Below the pieces are notes generated by a model that was not told where the DNA came from, did no database searches, and saw only the letters and a program-made list of their open reading frames with translations. From the NCBI RefSeq assembly GCF_035609205.1, contig NZ_CP141184.1:4471001-4535000 (forward strand): DNA of 64,000 bases. The letters are read 5' to 3'. The position numbers and the translations under genes were made by a program. Source of the DNA: Hymenobacter sp. GOD-10R. GTDB taxonomy: Bacteria > Bacteroidota > Bacteroidia > Cytophagales > Hymenobacteraceae. Below, piece by piece: positions 24,329-33,053 of this stretch. Each line of letters opens with the position of its first letter. Position 1 is the stretch's first letter.

Positions 24329-25912
24329 CTATTTTGCTACCGAGAAGAAGTCGAAATCAGCGTAGCCTTTGCTTTTTAGAACACTGGGGCTAAGGCAGAA
24401 TAACCCAACTTTGGCGCCGATCCAAGTTCCTTTTTCTACCGGATAGCGCCCACCAATTTCTTGGTAGGAATTTCCATCGAGGCTGTAGGAATAAGCGCAA
24501 GTTGCATCCGCATTGACCCGCACCCGAAACCAAACGGTCTCGGTGCTTACCTCGATGCTGGCTAGCTCTCGTGGTAACAGGTATTTTCTATCTTGCCTTT
24601 TGCCTTCGTACACCACAATGCGGCTACCTATCGCTTTCTGTTCGAGGCAAATGCTAGTATAGTAGTTACCCATAACGGCTAGCCCTGCGCGCTCACCAGC
24701 TTTTTCGGATTTGAAAGTCAGCTTGGTGGTAGCCTCAAAAGCAGGTGCCGTAAATTTCTGGAGCAGCAGATTGCCGGCGTAAAACAAACTCCCATTATCG
24801 GTAGGCATAGCAGCAGCGTGGAGGCGCACCGTTCCGGCTTTTGGGTTGAGAGTATACCACTGCTTCTGCGGGGCGGCATGCCATTGCCATTGCAAACCTA
24901 GGTTAGGCTGCGAAAAATCATCGGAGGTCTGTGGTCCTCCGGCGGGGTAGCTTTTGCCAACATTCGGCTTGCGGTAAGTTAGTACCGGTTCGCCCGTGCC
25001 GTCGCCGTCCTCGTCTTGCCCGGTAACCGGCCAACCGTGCTGCCACGCCACTGGCTGCAGGTGAACAATACGGCCGTACGCGTCTTTGTCCTGAAAGTGA
25101 ATAAACCACCACTCTCCGGTTTGGGTGCTCACAAAGCCGCCTTGGTGCGGGCCGTTGACGTTTGTTTTGCCCTGCTGAAGCACAATCTTGTCTTCGTAGG
25201 GGCCGTAAATGTTTTTGGAGCGAAACACCGATTGCCATCCGGTGCCTACTCCCCCAGCCGGCGCGGCAAAGTAGTAGTAGCCGTCGCGCTTTTCCATGAA
25301 CTTAAACCCCTCTAGCACAGGCTGCTTTTTATCATCCTGGTAGATTACTTTTCCGTCATCGAGCAGCTTTTTTCCGTCGGCTGACATTTTGTGCAAAATA
25401 GCGGGCCCGGCCCCCACGCGGCCGTGGAGCAAGTAAGCTTGCCCATCGTCATCCCAGAAAGGGCAAGGATCTTCCCAGTTGCCTACATTTTGCACCAACT
25501 CCAGCTTCCACGGGCGCACCGGATTAGTAGTTGAAGCCATAAAGAGGCCTTCTTCGGGCGTGCAGAAGTACACGTAGTACTTGCCGTTGTGGTACCGAAT
25601 AGAAGGCGCCCACGAACCTTGGCCATGCTGTGGCTTCTGGTAGCGCTGGAAGGGCAAAGCCGTATAAACGTAGTTGATAATCTGCCAGCTTACTAAATCC
25701 TTGGAATGCAAGACCGGTACTCCGGGCTGACAGGTAAAGCTGGAAGCGACCATGTAGTAATCGTCTCCTACTCTGATGACATCGGGGTCAGAGTAATCAG
25801 CATAAATGATCGGGTTTTTATAGGTACCATCCCCGTTATCAGGTTGCCAAACTTGCGCACGGACCAGCGTAGAAACCAAACTGAATAGCAGGCAAACAAA
25901 GACCTTACTCAT
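24329..25912 (-). CDS. Secreted glycoside hydrolase family 43
   Basis: A 527-residue enzyme with a signal peptide (VFVCLLFSLVSTLVRAQ). The five-bladed beta-propeller begins at TYKNPIIYADYSDPDVIRVG: Asp42 is the expected catalytic base, the pKa-modulating Asp lies in NWEDPCPFWDDDGQAYLLHG and the acid Glu in VLEGFKFMEKRDGYYYFAAP. The C-terminal half (about residues 335-527) is a beta-sandwich domain seen in GH43 beta-xylosidase/arabinofuranosidase enzymes (subfamily 12-like). It likely removes xylose or arabinose residues from plant polysaccharide fragments. No SusC/SusD pair lies adjacent, so it is not part of a visible polysaccharide-utilization locus. Confidence 0.9.
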   Translation of the reverse strand: MSKVFVCLLFSLVSTLVRAQVWQPDNGDGTYKNPIIYADYSDPDVIRVGDDYYMVASSFTCQPGVPVLHSKDLVSWQIINYVYTALPFQRYQKPQHGQGSWAPSIRYHNGKYYVYFCTPEEGLFMASTTNPVRPWKLELVQNVGNWEDPCPFWDDDGQAYLLHGRVGAGPAILHKMSADGKKLLDDGKVIYQDDKKQPVLEGFKFMEKRDGYYYFAAPAGGVGTGWQSVFRSKNIYGPYEDKIVLQQGKTNVNGPHQGGFVSTQTGEWWFIHFQDKDAYGRIVHLQPVAWQHGWPVTGQDEDGDGTGEPVLTYRKPNVGKSYPAGGPQTSDDFSQPNLGLQWQWHAAPQKQWYTLNPKAGTVRLHAAAMPTDNGSLFYAGNLLLQKFTAPAFEATTKLTFKSEKAGERAGLAVMGNYYTSICLEQKAIGSRIVVYEGKRQDRKYLLPRELASIEVSTETVWFRVRVNADATCAYSYSLDGNSYQEIGGRYPVEKGTWIGAKVGLFCLSPSVLKSKGYADFDFFSVAK

Positions 25913-26057
25913 GCGGCATAGCAGATAAACCCAAATGCAAGGATAGTAGCTTGCCGCGGTAAGTTATGACTATCCGGCACTATCGCCGAAATCGTGGGGC
26001 GCAGCTTATTAAATGCCAAAACCTAGGTGTATCAGCAGGCAGCATAGTACCTACTTC

Positions 26058-27233
26058 TTACCTGTTTACCTTGATTTCGCGGTCTTTCCATGTGTACCCT
26101 CCACGCAGCCCTAGCAGTCCCGCGGCCAAGGCGTAGGGCGCATAAGCTAGCTGCAACACGGGCAGCCACAGCAGCCAGCGTCGTCGCCGGAAGAAAGTTA
26201 GTACTGGTGTCAGAAACCACACATCAGCCCCTAGCTTCAACGTCCAGGCGGCCAGCACGAGCGGCCAGTGGCTAGGAAAAAAGAACATTCCGATCAAGCC
26301 CATTAGCAAGGCCATGTTGGCCAGCAGCACCAGCACGGCCAAGTAGCGCGGCGCGGTTTGCTCGTAATGGCGCCACTTGCTGGCCCAGCGCACCCGCTGC
26401 ATAAGCAAGGCGCGCAACGTGGGTTGCGCCCCCGTCCGCACAATAGCATCCGCCGCTTTCAGGAAATAGACGCCTCCCGGATAAGCCTTGTAGAGCTTGT
26501 GCAGCAGGAACTCATCGTCGCCGCTGGGCACGTGGGCGTTGCCAGCGAAGCCTTGCACGGCGTAGAATGCTGATCGGCGGTAACTAAGGTTGGCGCCGTT
26601 GCACATCGTTGGCTGCCCTAAGGCAATGCTGGCGGCCCCTACCCCAACCAATGCCGCCAGTTCTACGCCTTGCAACTCAGCTAAGATGCCTTCTCCTGTC
26701 AGCAGCACGGGCCCGCTCACAAACTGGGCGTTCGGCTTGGCGGCTACCGCAGCGTGCGCAGCTAGCCACCCCGGCTCTACCCGGCAATCGGCGTCGGTAA
26801 ACACCACCCAAGGGGCTCCAGCGGCGGCTATGGCCGCTTGCACGGCCGCTTTTTTACCGGTTGGCTGCTGTGGTAACTCGGCAAGCCGGAGCAGCCGGAG
26901 CGTGAAAAAGCTAGCCTGCATAGCTTTTTGCACAACCGAGGCAGTGTCATCAGTCGAGTGGTCATCAGCGATGATAACTTCCACGTTGCCGCCTTCGTCA
27001 AGATAGGTTTGCTGACCTAGGTCGGCGAGCAAGTGAGGCAAATTCGCGGCCTCGTTGCGGGCCGCAATGATTACGGTAAGAGCAGGAGCGTCGGCAGACC
27101 GTGGCGCTGGAGCTAGGTTCGGCGACAACAGCGGGAGCTGCCGCCAGGCTCGTCGGAAGCGCATCATGCGAAGCGCATACAGCGCCGCCGGACCTAGCAC
27201 TCCTACGGTGAATACTACTGCTGCTGCACTCAT
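26058..27233 (-). CDS. Family 2 glycosyltransferase, membrane-bound
   Basis: A 391-residue protein with an N-terminal helix, a cytoplasmic GT-A domain and about three C-terminal transmembrane segments. Motifs are TVIIAARNEAANLPHLL (nucleotide binding), ADDHSTDD, FTDADCRVEPGWL (DxD) and the acceptor motif QRVRW in ALLMQRVRWASKWRHY. It would transfer a sugar from a nucleotide-sugar to a lipid or polymer at the inner membrane. The ATG overlaps the stop of the upstream UPF0104-type gene in ATGA, so the two are translationally coupled; a flippase-like partner suggests synthesis of a glycolipid. Confidence 0.9.
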   Translation of the reverse strand: MSAAAVVFTVGVLGPAALYALRMMRFRRAWRQLPLLSPNLAPAPRSADAPALTVIIAARNEAANLPHLLADLGQQTYLDEGGNVEVIIADDHSTDDTASVVQKAMQASFFTLRLLRLAELPQQPTGKKAAVQAAIAAAGAPWVVFTDADCRVEPGWLAAHAAVAAKPNAQFVSGPVLLTGEGILAELQGVELAALVGVGAASIALGQPTMCNGANLSYRRSAFYAVQGFAGNAHVPSGDDEFLLHKLYKAYPGGVYFLKAADAIVRTGAQPTLRALLMQRVRWASKWRHYEQTAPRYLAVLVLLANMALLMGLIGMFFFPSHWPLVLAAWTLKLGADVWFLTPVLTFFRRRRWLLWLPVLQLAYAPYALAAGLLGLRGGYTWKDREIKVNR

Positions 27234-28234
27234 GATACCACGAGTGGCTTTGCAGCCTTTTTCTTGCGAAACACTTTTAAGCGCAACACAAATAGTAACC
27301 CGGCGGCGCTCGGCAAGGCAATGTTAAGCACCCACAAGCTTAGACTAGCACTCAGCACGGGCAGCGCCGACTGTCCAAGCAGTCCAAATAAGTGCGTAGC
27401 CGACAGTTCCCGCACGCCTACATCAGCCAGTGCATTGAGGGAGGGCACCAAAGATTTCAGCAAGAACGTGCCCGCAATAGCCGCTGCTCCCGGTCCGAAG
27501 GGAGCTTGCGCGCCATAAGCCAGCAGCAATAACCCAAATTGTCCGCAAAACACGGCATAACGCAAGGCCGATAGAGCTAGCACCGCATGCAGCGCCTGCG
27601 CCGAGTACGTTGGCATCACGGCTAGGTAAGGCCGAAAACGGCGCAAGGGCCGAACCAGCGTCAGCACGGCCAGCAGCAATTGGCTGCGGTAGAGCGGCAA
27701 CAGCACGGCCGCATTCAGCGCCACCGCCGCTACTACCAGCCCCAGCTCCGACGCCGGGTAGCCGCGCAGGTAAAACGTGAGCAGAAAATACAGCAAGCCC
27801 AAAGAGCCCGCCACTACCGTGACGACTAGTTGGCAGTAGCGTCCCAGAAAAACGGCCCCTAGCGCATCTAATCGGCGGCTTTTCAGCTCGATGATGCGCC
27901 CGGCATAGTCCCCCACGCGGTTAGGCGTCACGAAACCTAGGGTCAGCCCAACGAGTACGGCCCGGAAGCTGCGCCGAAACGAAACCGGCTCTAGGTGCCG
28001 AGCCAAGCGCCACCATTTCCACGCCTCCAAGCCCCAGTTGACGGGCACCAGCGCTAGCGCCAACAGGACGGGGCCGCGGCCTGCCCCACGAAGCGCTGAC
28101 GCGAGCAGCGCCCGCCAGGCGGCAGCCGTATCGGGGGCGGCAAACACCGAGTGGTAGAGCAACCCAAGCGTAAGCACCGTCACGAGCAGCTTGCCCGCCA
28201 CCACAAGCAGCCGCCGGCGCGAGGTCAGTTCCAA
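27230..28234 (-). CDS. Lysylphosphatidylglycerol-synthase-like membrane protein (UPF0104)
   Basis: A 334-residue polytopic protein with about eight hydrophobic segments, matching the membrane part of MprF (LPG_synthase_TM family) without the catalytic cytosolic domain. The family pattern is visible in RSFRAVLVGLTLGFVTPNRVGDYAGR and in LKSLVPSLNALADVGVREL. The start appears to be TTG at 28234, as there is no earlier ATG. In MprF the related domain flips aminoacyl-lipids; here the overlapping GT2 gene suggests flipping or handling of a glycolipid. Only 24 bp separate this start from the divergent ruvC start, so their control regions overlap. Confidence 0.83.
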   Translation of the reverse strand: MELTSRRRLLVVAGKLLVTVLTLGLLYHSVFAAPDTAAAWRALLASALRGAGRGPVLLALALVPVNWGLEAWKWWRLARHLEPVSFRRSFRAVLVGLTLGFVTPNRVGDYAGRIIELKSRRLDALGAVFLGRYCQLVVTVVAGSLGLLYFLLTFYLRGYPASELGLVVAAVALNAAVLLPLYRSQLLLAVLTLVRPLRRFRPYLAVMPTYSAQALHAVLALSALRYAVFCGQFGLLLLAYGAQAPFGPGAAAIAGTFLLKSLVPSLNALADVGVRELSATHLFGLLGQSALPVLSASLSLWVLNIALPSAAGLLFVLRLKVFRKKKAAKPLVVS

Positions 28235-28244
28235 GTTTCGTGTG

Positions 28245-28252
28245 TAGATTTG
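28245..28252 (+). promoter_or_regulatory. Possible -7 box of ruvC
   Basis: TAGATTTG matches the Bacteroidota -7 element TAnnTTTG and ends 6 bases before the ruvC ATG (28259). If used, the ruvC mRNA would be leaderless or nearly so. A clean -33 TTTG at the expected distance is missing, so this is tentative. Confidence 0.35.
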
Positions 28253-28258
28253 TAGTAA

Positions 28259-28879
28259 ATGGCTGTGTATCCCACCTCTTCGCTTGACCTTCCGAAACTC
28301 ATTATGGGTGTCGACCCCGGCACTCAGGTGATGGGCTACGCTATTATCGAAGTCACCGGCTCAAAGGTAGAAGTGTTGCGCTACGATGTCATCAATATGA
28401 AGTCGTTGGGCACAAATCACGCCGTAAAGCTAAAGAAGATCTTCGACCGGATGATCGAGCTGATTGAGGAGTTCTTGCCCGATGAGCTAGCCATCGAAGC
28501 GCCTTTCTATGGCACCAACGTGCAAAGCATGCTTAAGCTAGGTCGAGCGCAGGGCGTGGCTATTGCGGCTTGCTTGTCGCGGCAGATACCGTATGTGGAG
28601 TACGCGCCCACCAAAGTTAAGCAGTCAGTAACGGGGTCAGGAGCGGCCAGCAAAGAGCAAGTTGCGCACATGCTGCGCCAAACGCTGAAACTCCCTCCTA
28701 TCGAAGACGCGCCGAAGTTTCTGGATGCTACCGATGCGCTAGCCGTGGCCATGTGCCACCATTACCAAAAGGGCAACAACCTAAAAGCGGGTGGCAAAAG
28801 CTGGGGTAAATTCCTGGCCGACAACCCGGACCGGATGGTTGGCGGCACAACCACGAAAAAGCCAACGAAGGCTAAGTAA
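28259..28879 (+). CDS. ruvC: Crossover junction endodeoxyribonuclease RuvC
   Basis: A 206-residue Holliday-junction resolvase. The RNase-H-like core has the catalytic Asp in LIMGVDPGTQVMGYAI (about Asp19), the Glu in DELAIEAPFYGTNVQSMLKLGRAQG, and the closing pair of acidic residues in FLDATDALAVAMCHH. It cleaves four-way junctions after RuvAB branch migration in recombinational repair. The C-terminal tail is basic (GGTTTKKPTKAK), common in Bacteroidota versions. It is divergent from the UPF0104-type gene and followed by a small KTSC protein. Confidence 0.94.
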   Translation: MAVYPTSSLDLPKLIMGVDPGTQVMGYAIIEVTGSKVEVLRYDVINMKSLGTNHAVKLKKIFDRMIELIEEFLPDELAIEAPFYGTNVQSMLKLGRAQGVAIAACLSRQIPYVEYAPTKVKQSVTGSGAASKEQVAHMLRQTLKLPPIEDAPKFLDATDALAVAMCHHYQKGNNLKAGGKSWGKFLADNPDRMVGGTTTKKPTKAK

Positions 28880-28990
28880 GACGCAAGCAGGCCGCAAGGT
28901 CAGCAGTAATTTACTACGACCCATAAAAAGTACAACTTTGGTCAAACAATTGCCTAGCTCATGTTTTGATCAATTTTTGCCCAGCTTTTT

Positions 28991-29206
28991 ATGCAACGCC
29001 AATTAGTCCGTTCTACTTCCCTCAAAGCTGTTGGCTACGATACAGCCGCTCAAATACTAGAAATAGAGTACCGAAACCGCCGGCTTGTGCGCTACACTGG
29101 TGTGAGCGAGGAGGTGTACCATGCCTTGCTAGCGCTACCGGGCAAGGCGCTCTTCGTGGAGCAAGTGCTGGAAAAAAACAACTACGCACGTGAGCAAGTC
29201 CGGTAG
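28991..29206 (+). CDS. KTSC-domain small protein
   Basis: A 71-residue protein almost wholly formed by a KTSC-type domain: VRSTSLKAVGYDTAAQILEIEYRNRRLVRYTGVSEEVYHALLALPGKALFVEQVLEKNNY. The usual lysine-tRNA-synthetase C-terminal-like signature is preserved in outline (VGYD, Y-G/S-V-x-x-x-VY-x-x-L), with a degenerate SKGxFF segment (GKALFVEQVL). The domain is thought to bind nucleic acids, but standalone versions are uncharacterised. It lies about 110 bp after ruvC. Confidence 0.75.
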   Translation: MQRQLVRSTSLKAVGYDTAAQILEIEYRNRRLVRYTGVSEEVYHALLALPGKALFVEQVLEKNNYAREQVR

Positions 29207-29365
29207 CAGAACGGTGACGGACGCCTAGCTCGGTACGTTTAAAGAACAAGAAATATTCGCTGACCAGCATGCAACTTTCCTGCTACCAGTAGGCTCTGGA
29301 ATAAAGACTTGCCTCTCGCTTCGCGAATGGTAAGCTCCCTGCATCCACTTTATGCTAGCTGTTGT

Positions 29366-30676
29366 ATGAAAAGAGTTATTACGTATCTATTTGGCTGGGC
29401 CTTGTGCTTGAGCCTGGCGGCCTGTGCCGAGTCGGAAAAATCTGACCCTATTCCTAGCCCTCCCTTTGTTCAGAGTTCTTTCTACGGCGAGTACAGCTAC
29501 TGCCCGCTGCTGGTGTCGCGCACGACGCTCGAGCAATCGGTGGCAGCGCTGCCTGCCCGCGCCATGCACAACACAGGCAAGATCTACCTGCTAGGTAAGT
29601 ACCTGTTTATCAATGAGCGTTACGAAGGTATTCACCTCATTGACAACCAAGACCCGAAGAACCCGAAGCCCATCGGCTTTCTACGCGTGCCGGGCAACGT
29701 TGATATGGCCGTGAAGGGCAACTTGCTCTACGTCGACAACGGTCCGGATCTGGTTACCATCGACATCAGCAACCCACAGGCCGTCCAAGTAGTTAGCCGC
29801 GTGCGCGACGCCTTCCGGGAGTTGCCCATGCCCACCGATTACAGCCTCAATCTAGCTTGCGCAGAGTACAACCGGCCAACAAATACCATCGTCGTGGGCT
29901 GGCAAAAAATTAAGAATACCTCCCCGGCACCGACTTCTGGCCCTATCTGGATGTTCGATTCCCGGAATATATTTACCTTAAGCTCAACTGCTGGCGCAGC
30001 TTACAACTCGGCGCCCAACGCGACGGGCAAAGCTGGTTCGCTCGCCAGGTTTGCCGTACTTGGGCAAACGCTCTACACCGTTGACAATAACAGCCTGCGT
30101 TTGTTTGATCTGACGAACCCTGCTAATCCAACGCCGGGAACGAAAGTACCTTTGTCGTTTGGCGTTGAAACGATCTATCCCAAAGACCATTACCTGTTCC
30201 TGGGTAGCCAGCGCGGCATGTACATTTTTGACGTAGCCACGCCTCAGGCACCTAAGCAGCTTTCTTATATCCAGCACTTTATGAGCTGCGACCCAGTCGT
30301 AGTCGACGGCAATTTCGCATACGTCACGCTGCGCAGCGGCCGGGCTTGTGGTGGGGCTGCCATCAATGAGCTGCAGGTAATTGACATCACAAACCTGAGC
30401 AAGCCGCAAATCGCCCGTACCTACCCCATGACTGGCCCCCAAGGCCTAGGAGTCGATAACAACCTGCTGTTTGTGTGCGACGCTGATGGACTGAAGGTGT
30501 TCGATACTAGCAAGGCGCCCGTGCTTACCCAAAAGCAGCAGTTCTCGGTTAAGGTGGTGGATGTGATTCCTGATCAGGGCATCTTGATGGCTATCGGCGC
30601 CGATGGCCTTTACCAATACAGCTACACCGGCACCGAACTTCAGAAGCTGAGCAAGCTCTCTATCGCAGCCGACTAA
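29366..30676 (+). CDS. LVIVD-repeat beta-propeller lipoprotein
   Basis: About 436 residues from the ATG at 29366, chosen because it begins a lipoprotein signal (MKRVITYLFGWALCLSLAAC). The mature protein consists of repeats of the LVIVD type: YEGIHLIDNQDPKNPKPIGF, LVTIDISNPQAVQVVSRV, LRLFDLTNPANPTP, MYIFDVATPQAPKQLSYI and LQVIDITNLSKPQIARTY, each contributing a blade to a beta-propeller. Such proteins are often found at the cell surface of Bacteroidota. The stop overlaps the next start in TAATG, so it is coupled to the envelope protein at 30676. Confidence 0.87.
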   Translation: MKRVITYLFGWALCLSLAACAESEKSDPIPSPPFVQSSFYGEYSYCPLLVSRTTLEQSVAALPARAMHNTGKIYLLGKYLFINERYEGIHLIDNQDPKNPKPIGFLRVPGNVDMAVKGNLLYVDNGPDLVTIDISNPQAVQVVSRVRDAFRELPMPTDYSLNLACAEYNRPTNTIVVGWQKIKNTSPAPTSGPIWMFDSRNIFTLSSTAGAAYNSAPNATGKAGSLARFAVLGQTLYTVDNNSLRLFDLTNPANPTPGTKVPLSFGVETIYPKDHYLFLGSQRGMYIFDVATPQAPKQLSYIQHFMSCDPVVVDGNFAYVTLRSGRACGGAAINELQVIDITNLSKPQIARTYPMTGPQGLGVDNNLLFVCDADGLKVFDTSKAPVLTQKQQFSVKVVDVIPDQGILMAIGADGLYQYSYTGTELQKLSKLSIAAD

Positions 30677-31401
30677 TGATTAGCAGCCAACTACAGGTCG
30701 CGGCACGTCGGGGTGCACGGCTGTTGCCCGTGTTGCTGAGCGCAAGCTTGCTGGCAAAAAGCCAAACCTTAGCTCCCAGCAATTCGCTCATTGTCAAAGT
30801 AGTACCTCAGCACTTAGTGATGAGCGGCTACTGGGTAGAAGTGGAGCAGCAGCGCCAACAACACCCGCGACAAAGCTTCACCCTCACTCCCCAACTTTAC
30901 CTAGGTACCCTCGGGCACCCCAATGGGCCTAGGTCCTACCCCTACGTTTACTGGCCTCAGGTAGACGTACCGCGGGAAAACGAAAGAGTACGTGGGTTCG
31001 GGCTGCAGGGCCAGCATCGTTTCTACCTGAAGGACTCCCAAAGAGCGCCGTACCCCACGGGTTTCTATGTGAGCTACGGACCTCACCTCCAGATCTTCCA
31101 AATCGTTTACGACAAGCGGCAGTGGCAGGAAGTACAGAAATCCGGCCTCACGTACTACGAATTTGGCCTGAAGCAGCACACCGCTACCATCAACCGCTAT
31201 GGTGCCAGCGTGCAGGTGGGCTACCAGGCGCCCTTGTTGCCGGGGCGCGTCTCCTTGGATTTGTACGCCGGCGTGGGACTGCGACAGAGCAGCAGCACCA
31301 GCGCTAGCGCGGAAAGCCGGTACCGCTCTGGCCGCTCCGACTACGCACACCGGGGCTGGTATTTTCCGGGCGGGGTGAAAGTCGGCGTCGCCCTACACTG
31401 A
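30676..31401 (+). CDS. Hypothetical envelope protein coupled to LVIVD lipoprotein
   Basis: A 241-residue protein of unknown family. An N-terminal hydrophobic segment (RRGARLLPVLLSASLLAKSQ) looks like a signal peptide. The mature part alternates beta-type segments with aromatic ends (SFTLTPQLYLGTLG, GFYVSYGPHLQIFQIVYDKR, GASVQVGYQAPLLPGRVSLDLYAGVGLR, YFPGGVKVGVALH), suggesting a small outer-membrane beta-barrel. It begins with TAATG overlap (1 nt) on the preceding propeller lipoprotein, implying tight stoichiometry. It ends just before a bidirectional terminator. Confidence 0.75.
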   Translation: MISSQLQVAARRGARLLPVLLSASLLAKSQTLAPSNSLIVKVVPQHLVMSGYWVEVEQQRQQHPRQSFTLTPQLYLGTLGHPNGPRSYPYVYWPQVDVPRENERVRGFGLQGQHRFYLKDSQRAPYPTGFYVSYGPHLQIFQIVYDKRQWQEVQKSGLTYYEFGLKQHTATINRYGASVQVGYQAPLLPGRVSLDLYAGVGLRQSSSTSASAESRYRSGRSDYAHRGWYFPGGVKVGVALH

Positions 31402-31418
31402 TTCTTGCTATGTAGCAC

Positions 31419-31458
31419 AAAAAAGCTAGCCTCTTCTGCGGGAGAGGCTAGCTTTTTT
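31419..31458. terminator. Bidirectional intrinsic terminator
   Basis: AAAAAAGCTAGCCTCT (31419-31434) and AGAGGCTAGCTTTTTT (31443-31458) are exact reverse complements with an 8-nt loop. A-tract and T-tract flank the stem, so it can terminate both the envelope gene at 30676 and the convergent phzF-like gene. Confidence 0.9.
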
Positions 31459-31463
31459 GTCGA

Positions 31464-32258
31464 CTAATGATTCAACTCAATTTCCCCCTTCAGGTACGTC
31501 ACGGCGTGGCCACTGATGAGCACTCGGTCGCCGCGAAGCTCGCACCATAGGTCACCGCCCCGGGGCGAAACCTGGCGGGCGTACAATTCCGTTTTGCCGA
31601 GTCGCTCGGCCCAGTAAGGAATGAGCGTAGTATGCGCAGAACCCGTTACGGGGTCCTCGGGCACACCCACGCGCGGACCGAAAAAGCGCGACACAAAGTC
31701 GACGCCGTTGCTGCCGGGCGCCGTCACAATCACGGCCCGGTATTCTACCTTCGCCAGGTGCAGCTGGTTGGGCTGAATGGCGCGCACTTCCTCTTCAGTG
31801 TTAAAAACCGCCACCAAATCGGGGCCGGCCAGAATGGCCACCGGCGTGGCACCTAGGCCATCGAGCAAACCTTCAGGGTGCTCCACGAGCGGCTTAGGTG
31901 GCCGGCTTGGGAAGTCCAATGTTAACCGGCCATTGGCTTGTCGCACGCGCAAGGGGCCGCTTTTCGAGTGAAATACGATTTCTTCTCCTTTGAAATTGAG
32001 GTGCCGCAGCAGCACATGCGCCGAGGCCAGTGTGGCGTGGCCACACAGCTCAACTTCAACGGCGGGCGTAAACCATCGCAAGTCGTACTCATTTCCGCCG
32101 CGCGGTACGAAGAAGGCCGTTTCAGCCAGGTTGTTTTCGGCGGCAATGGCCTGCATCATGTCGGCTGGTAGCCACTCGGTGAGGGGGCACACGGCCGCCG
32201 GATTGCCAGCAAAAACCTGGTCAGTAAAGGCATCTACCTGATAAAGTGGGAGAAGCAT
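31464..32258 (-). CDS. PhzF-family isomerase
   Basis: A 264-residue member of the PhzF/YddE family with the diaminopimelate-epimerase-like two-domain fold. The N-terminal motif AFTDQVFAGNPAAVCPL and the segment NNLAETAFFV containing the likely catalytic Glu46 are conserved, as are ELCGHATLASAHVLL and PVTGSAHTTLIPYWAERLGK. Family members catalyse isomerisation of small metabolites (PhzF acts in phenazine synthesis), but the Bacteroidota relatives are mostly unassigned and no phenazine genes are nearby. It is converging on, and shares a terminator with, the envelope protein. Confidence 0.9.
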   Translation of the reverse strand: MLLPLYQVDAFTDQVFAGNPAAVCPLTEWLPADMMQAIAAENNLAETAFFVPRGGNEYDLRWFTPAVEVELCGHATLASAHVLLRHLNFKGEEIVFHSKSGPLRVRQANGRLTLDFPSRPPKPLVEHPEGLLDGLGATPVAILAGPDLVAVFNTEEEVRAIQPNQLHLAKVEYRAVIVTAPGSNGVDFVSRFFGPRVGVPEDPVTGSAHTTLIPYWAERLGKTELYARQVSPRGGDLWCELRGDRVLISGHAVTYLKGEIELNH

Positions 32259-32504
32259 AAGTTAGGCTAAATAGAATGAAAAACGTGGTGGGTACAACGT
32301 CAGGGTACGAAAACAAAGTCCACGGGAGCACCGGTCGCACGGACGGCTCGAAAGTACGGACGGCGTCACAAAGGCATTCTGCTTATATTCGTTGCGAAGC
32401 GAAATAATTATTTGCGGCCCGGCGCAACCCCTCCCAGCTTAGCTTGGTCATGGGTGCGGAAGGCTTTTGCTCCTAACCTCAACTTCCGCCGCTTCCGTTG
32501 CCTG

Positions 32505-33053
32505 ATGCCGCCAGCACTCGACGCTATTCTGGAAGGTTGCCGACGGGGTGAGCCGGCGGCCCAACGCGCCCTCTACGACGCGCTGGCTTACCGGCTCATG
32601 GGGGTGTGTCTGCGCTATTGCCCCTCGCGGGCCGAGGCGGAAGATGCGTTGCAAAATACTTTCGTGAAGCTTTTTACCCACCTCGACCAATACCGGGGGC
32701 AGGGCCCCTTTGAGGCCTGGGCCCGGCGCGTCGCCGTTAATACCGCCCTGACTATCTACCATCAATCCCGGCAGCGTGGCCTGCAAGTAGAGTGCGAAGA
32801 AGCCCTGGAAGTACCCGATACGGAGGGCTCGTCCCTGGATCAGCTGGCCGCTGAAGACGTGTTGCGTCTTCTACACTCCTTACCCCTCGGCTACCGCACC
32901 GTGCTCAACCTCTACGCCATTGAAGGCTACACCCACGCTGAAATTGGAGAGCTCCTCGGTATATCAGAGGGCACTTCCAAATCGCAGCTTTCGCGGGCCC
33001 GACGGTTGCTGGAAGAACGACTCTTGGCTAATGACAAGTTTGAACTGAAATGA
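32505..33053 (+). CDS. ECF-type RNA polymerase sigma factor
   Basis: About 182 residues from the ATG at 32505; a TTG at 32412 would add an unlikely N-terminus. Region 2 (residues about 22-85) has RYCPSRAEAEDALQNTFVKL, the -10 recognition and core-binding part, and region 4 has LPLGYRTVLNLYAIEGYTHAEIGELL followed by the helix-turn-helix GISEGTSKSQLSRARRLLEE. It has no C-terminal extension. The stop overlaps the next start in ATGA, coupling it to an anti-sigma-like/beta-barrel fusion, the usual position of a sigma factor's regulator. Confidence 0.93.
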   Translation: MPPALDAILEGCRRGEPAAQRALYDALAYRLMGVCLRYCPSRAEAEDALQNTFVKLFTHLDQYRGQGPFEAWARRVAVNTALTIYHQSRQRGLQVECEEALEVPDTEGSSLDQLAAEDVLRLLHSLPLGYRTVLNLYAIEGYTHAEIGELLGISEGTSKSQLSRARRLLEERLLANDKFELK

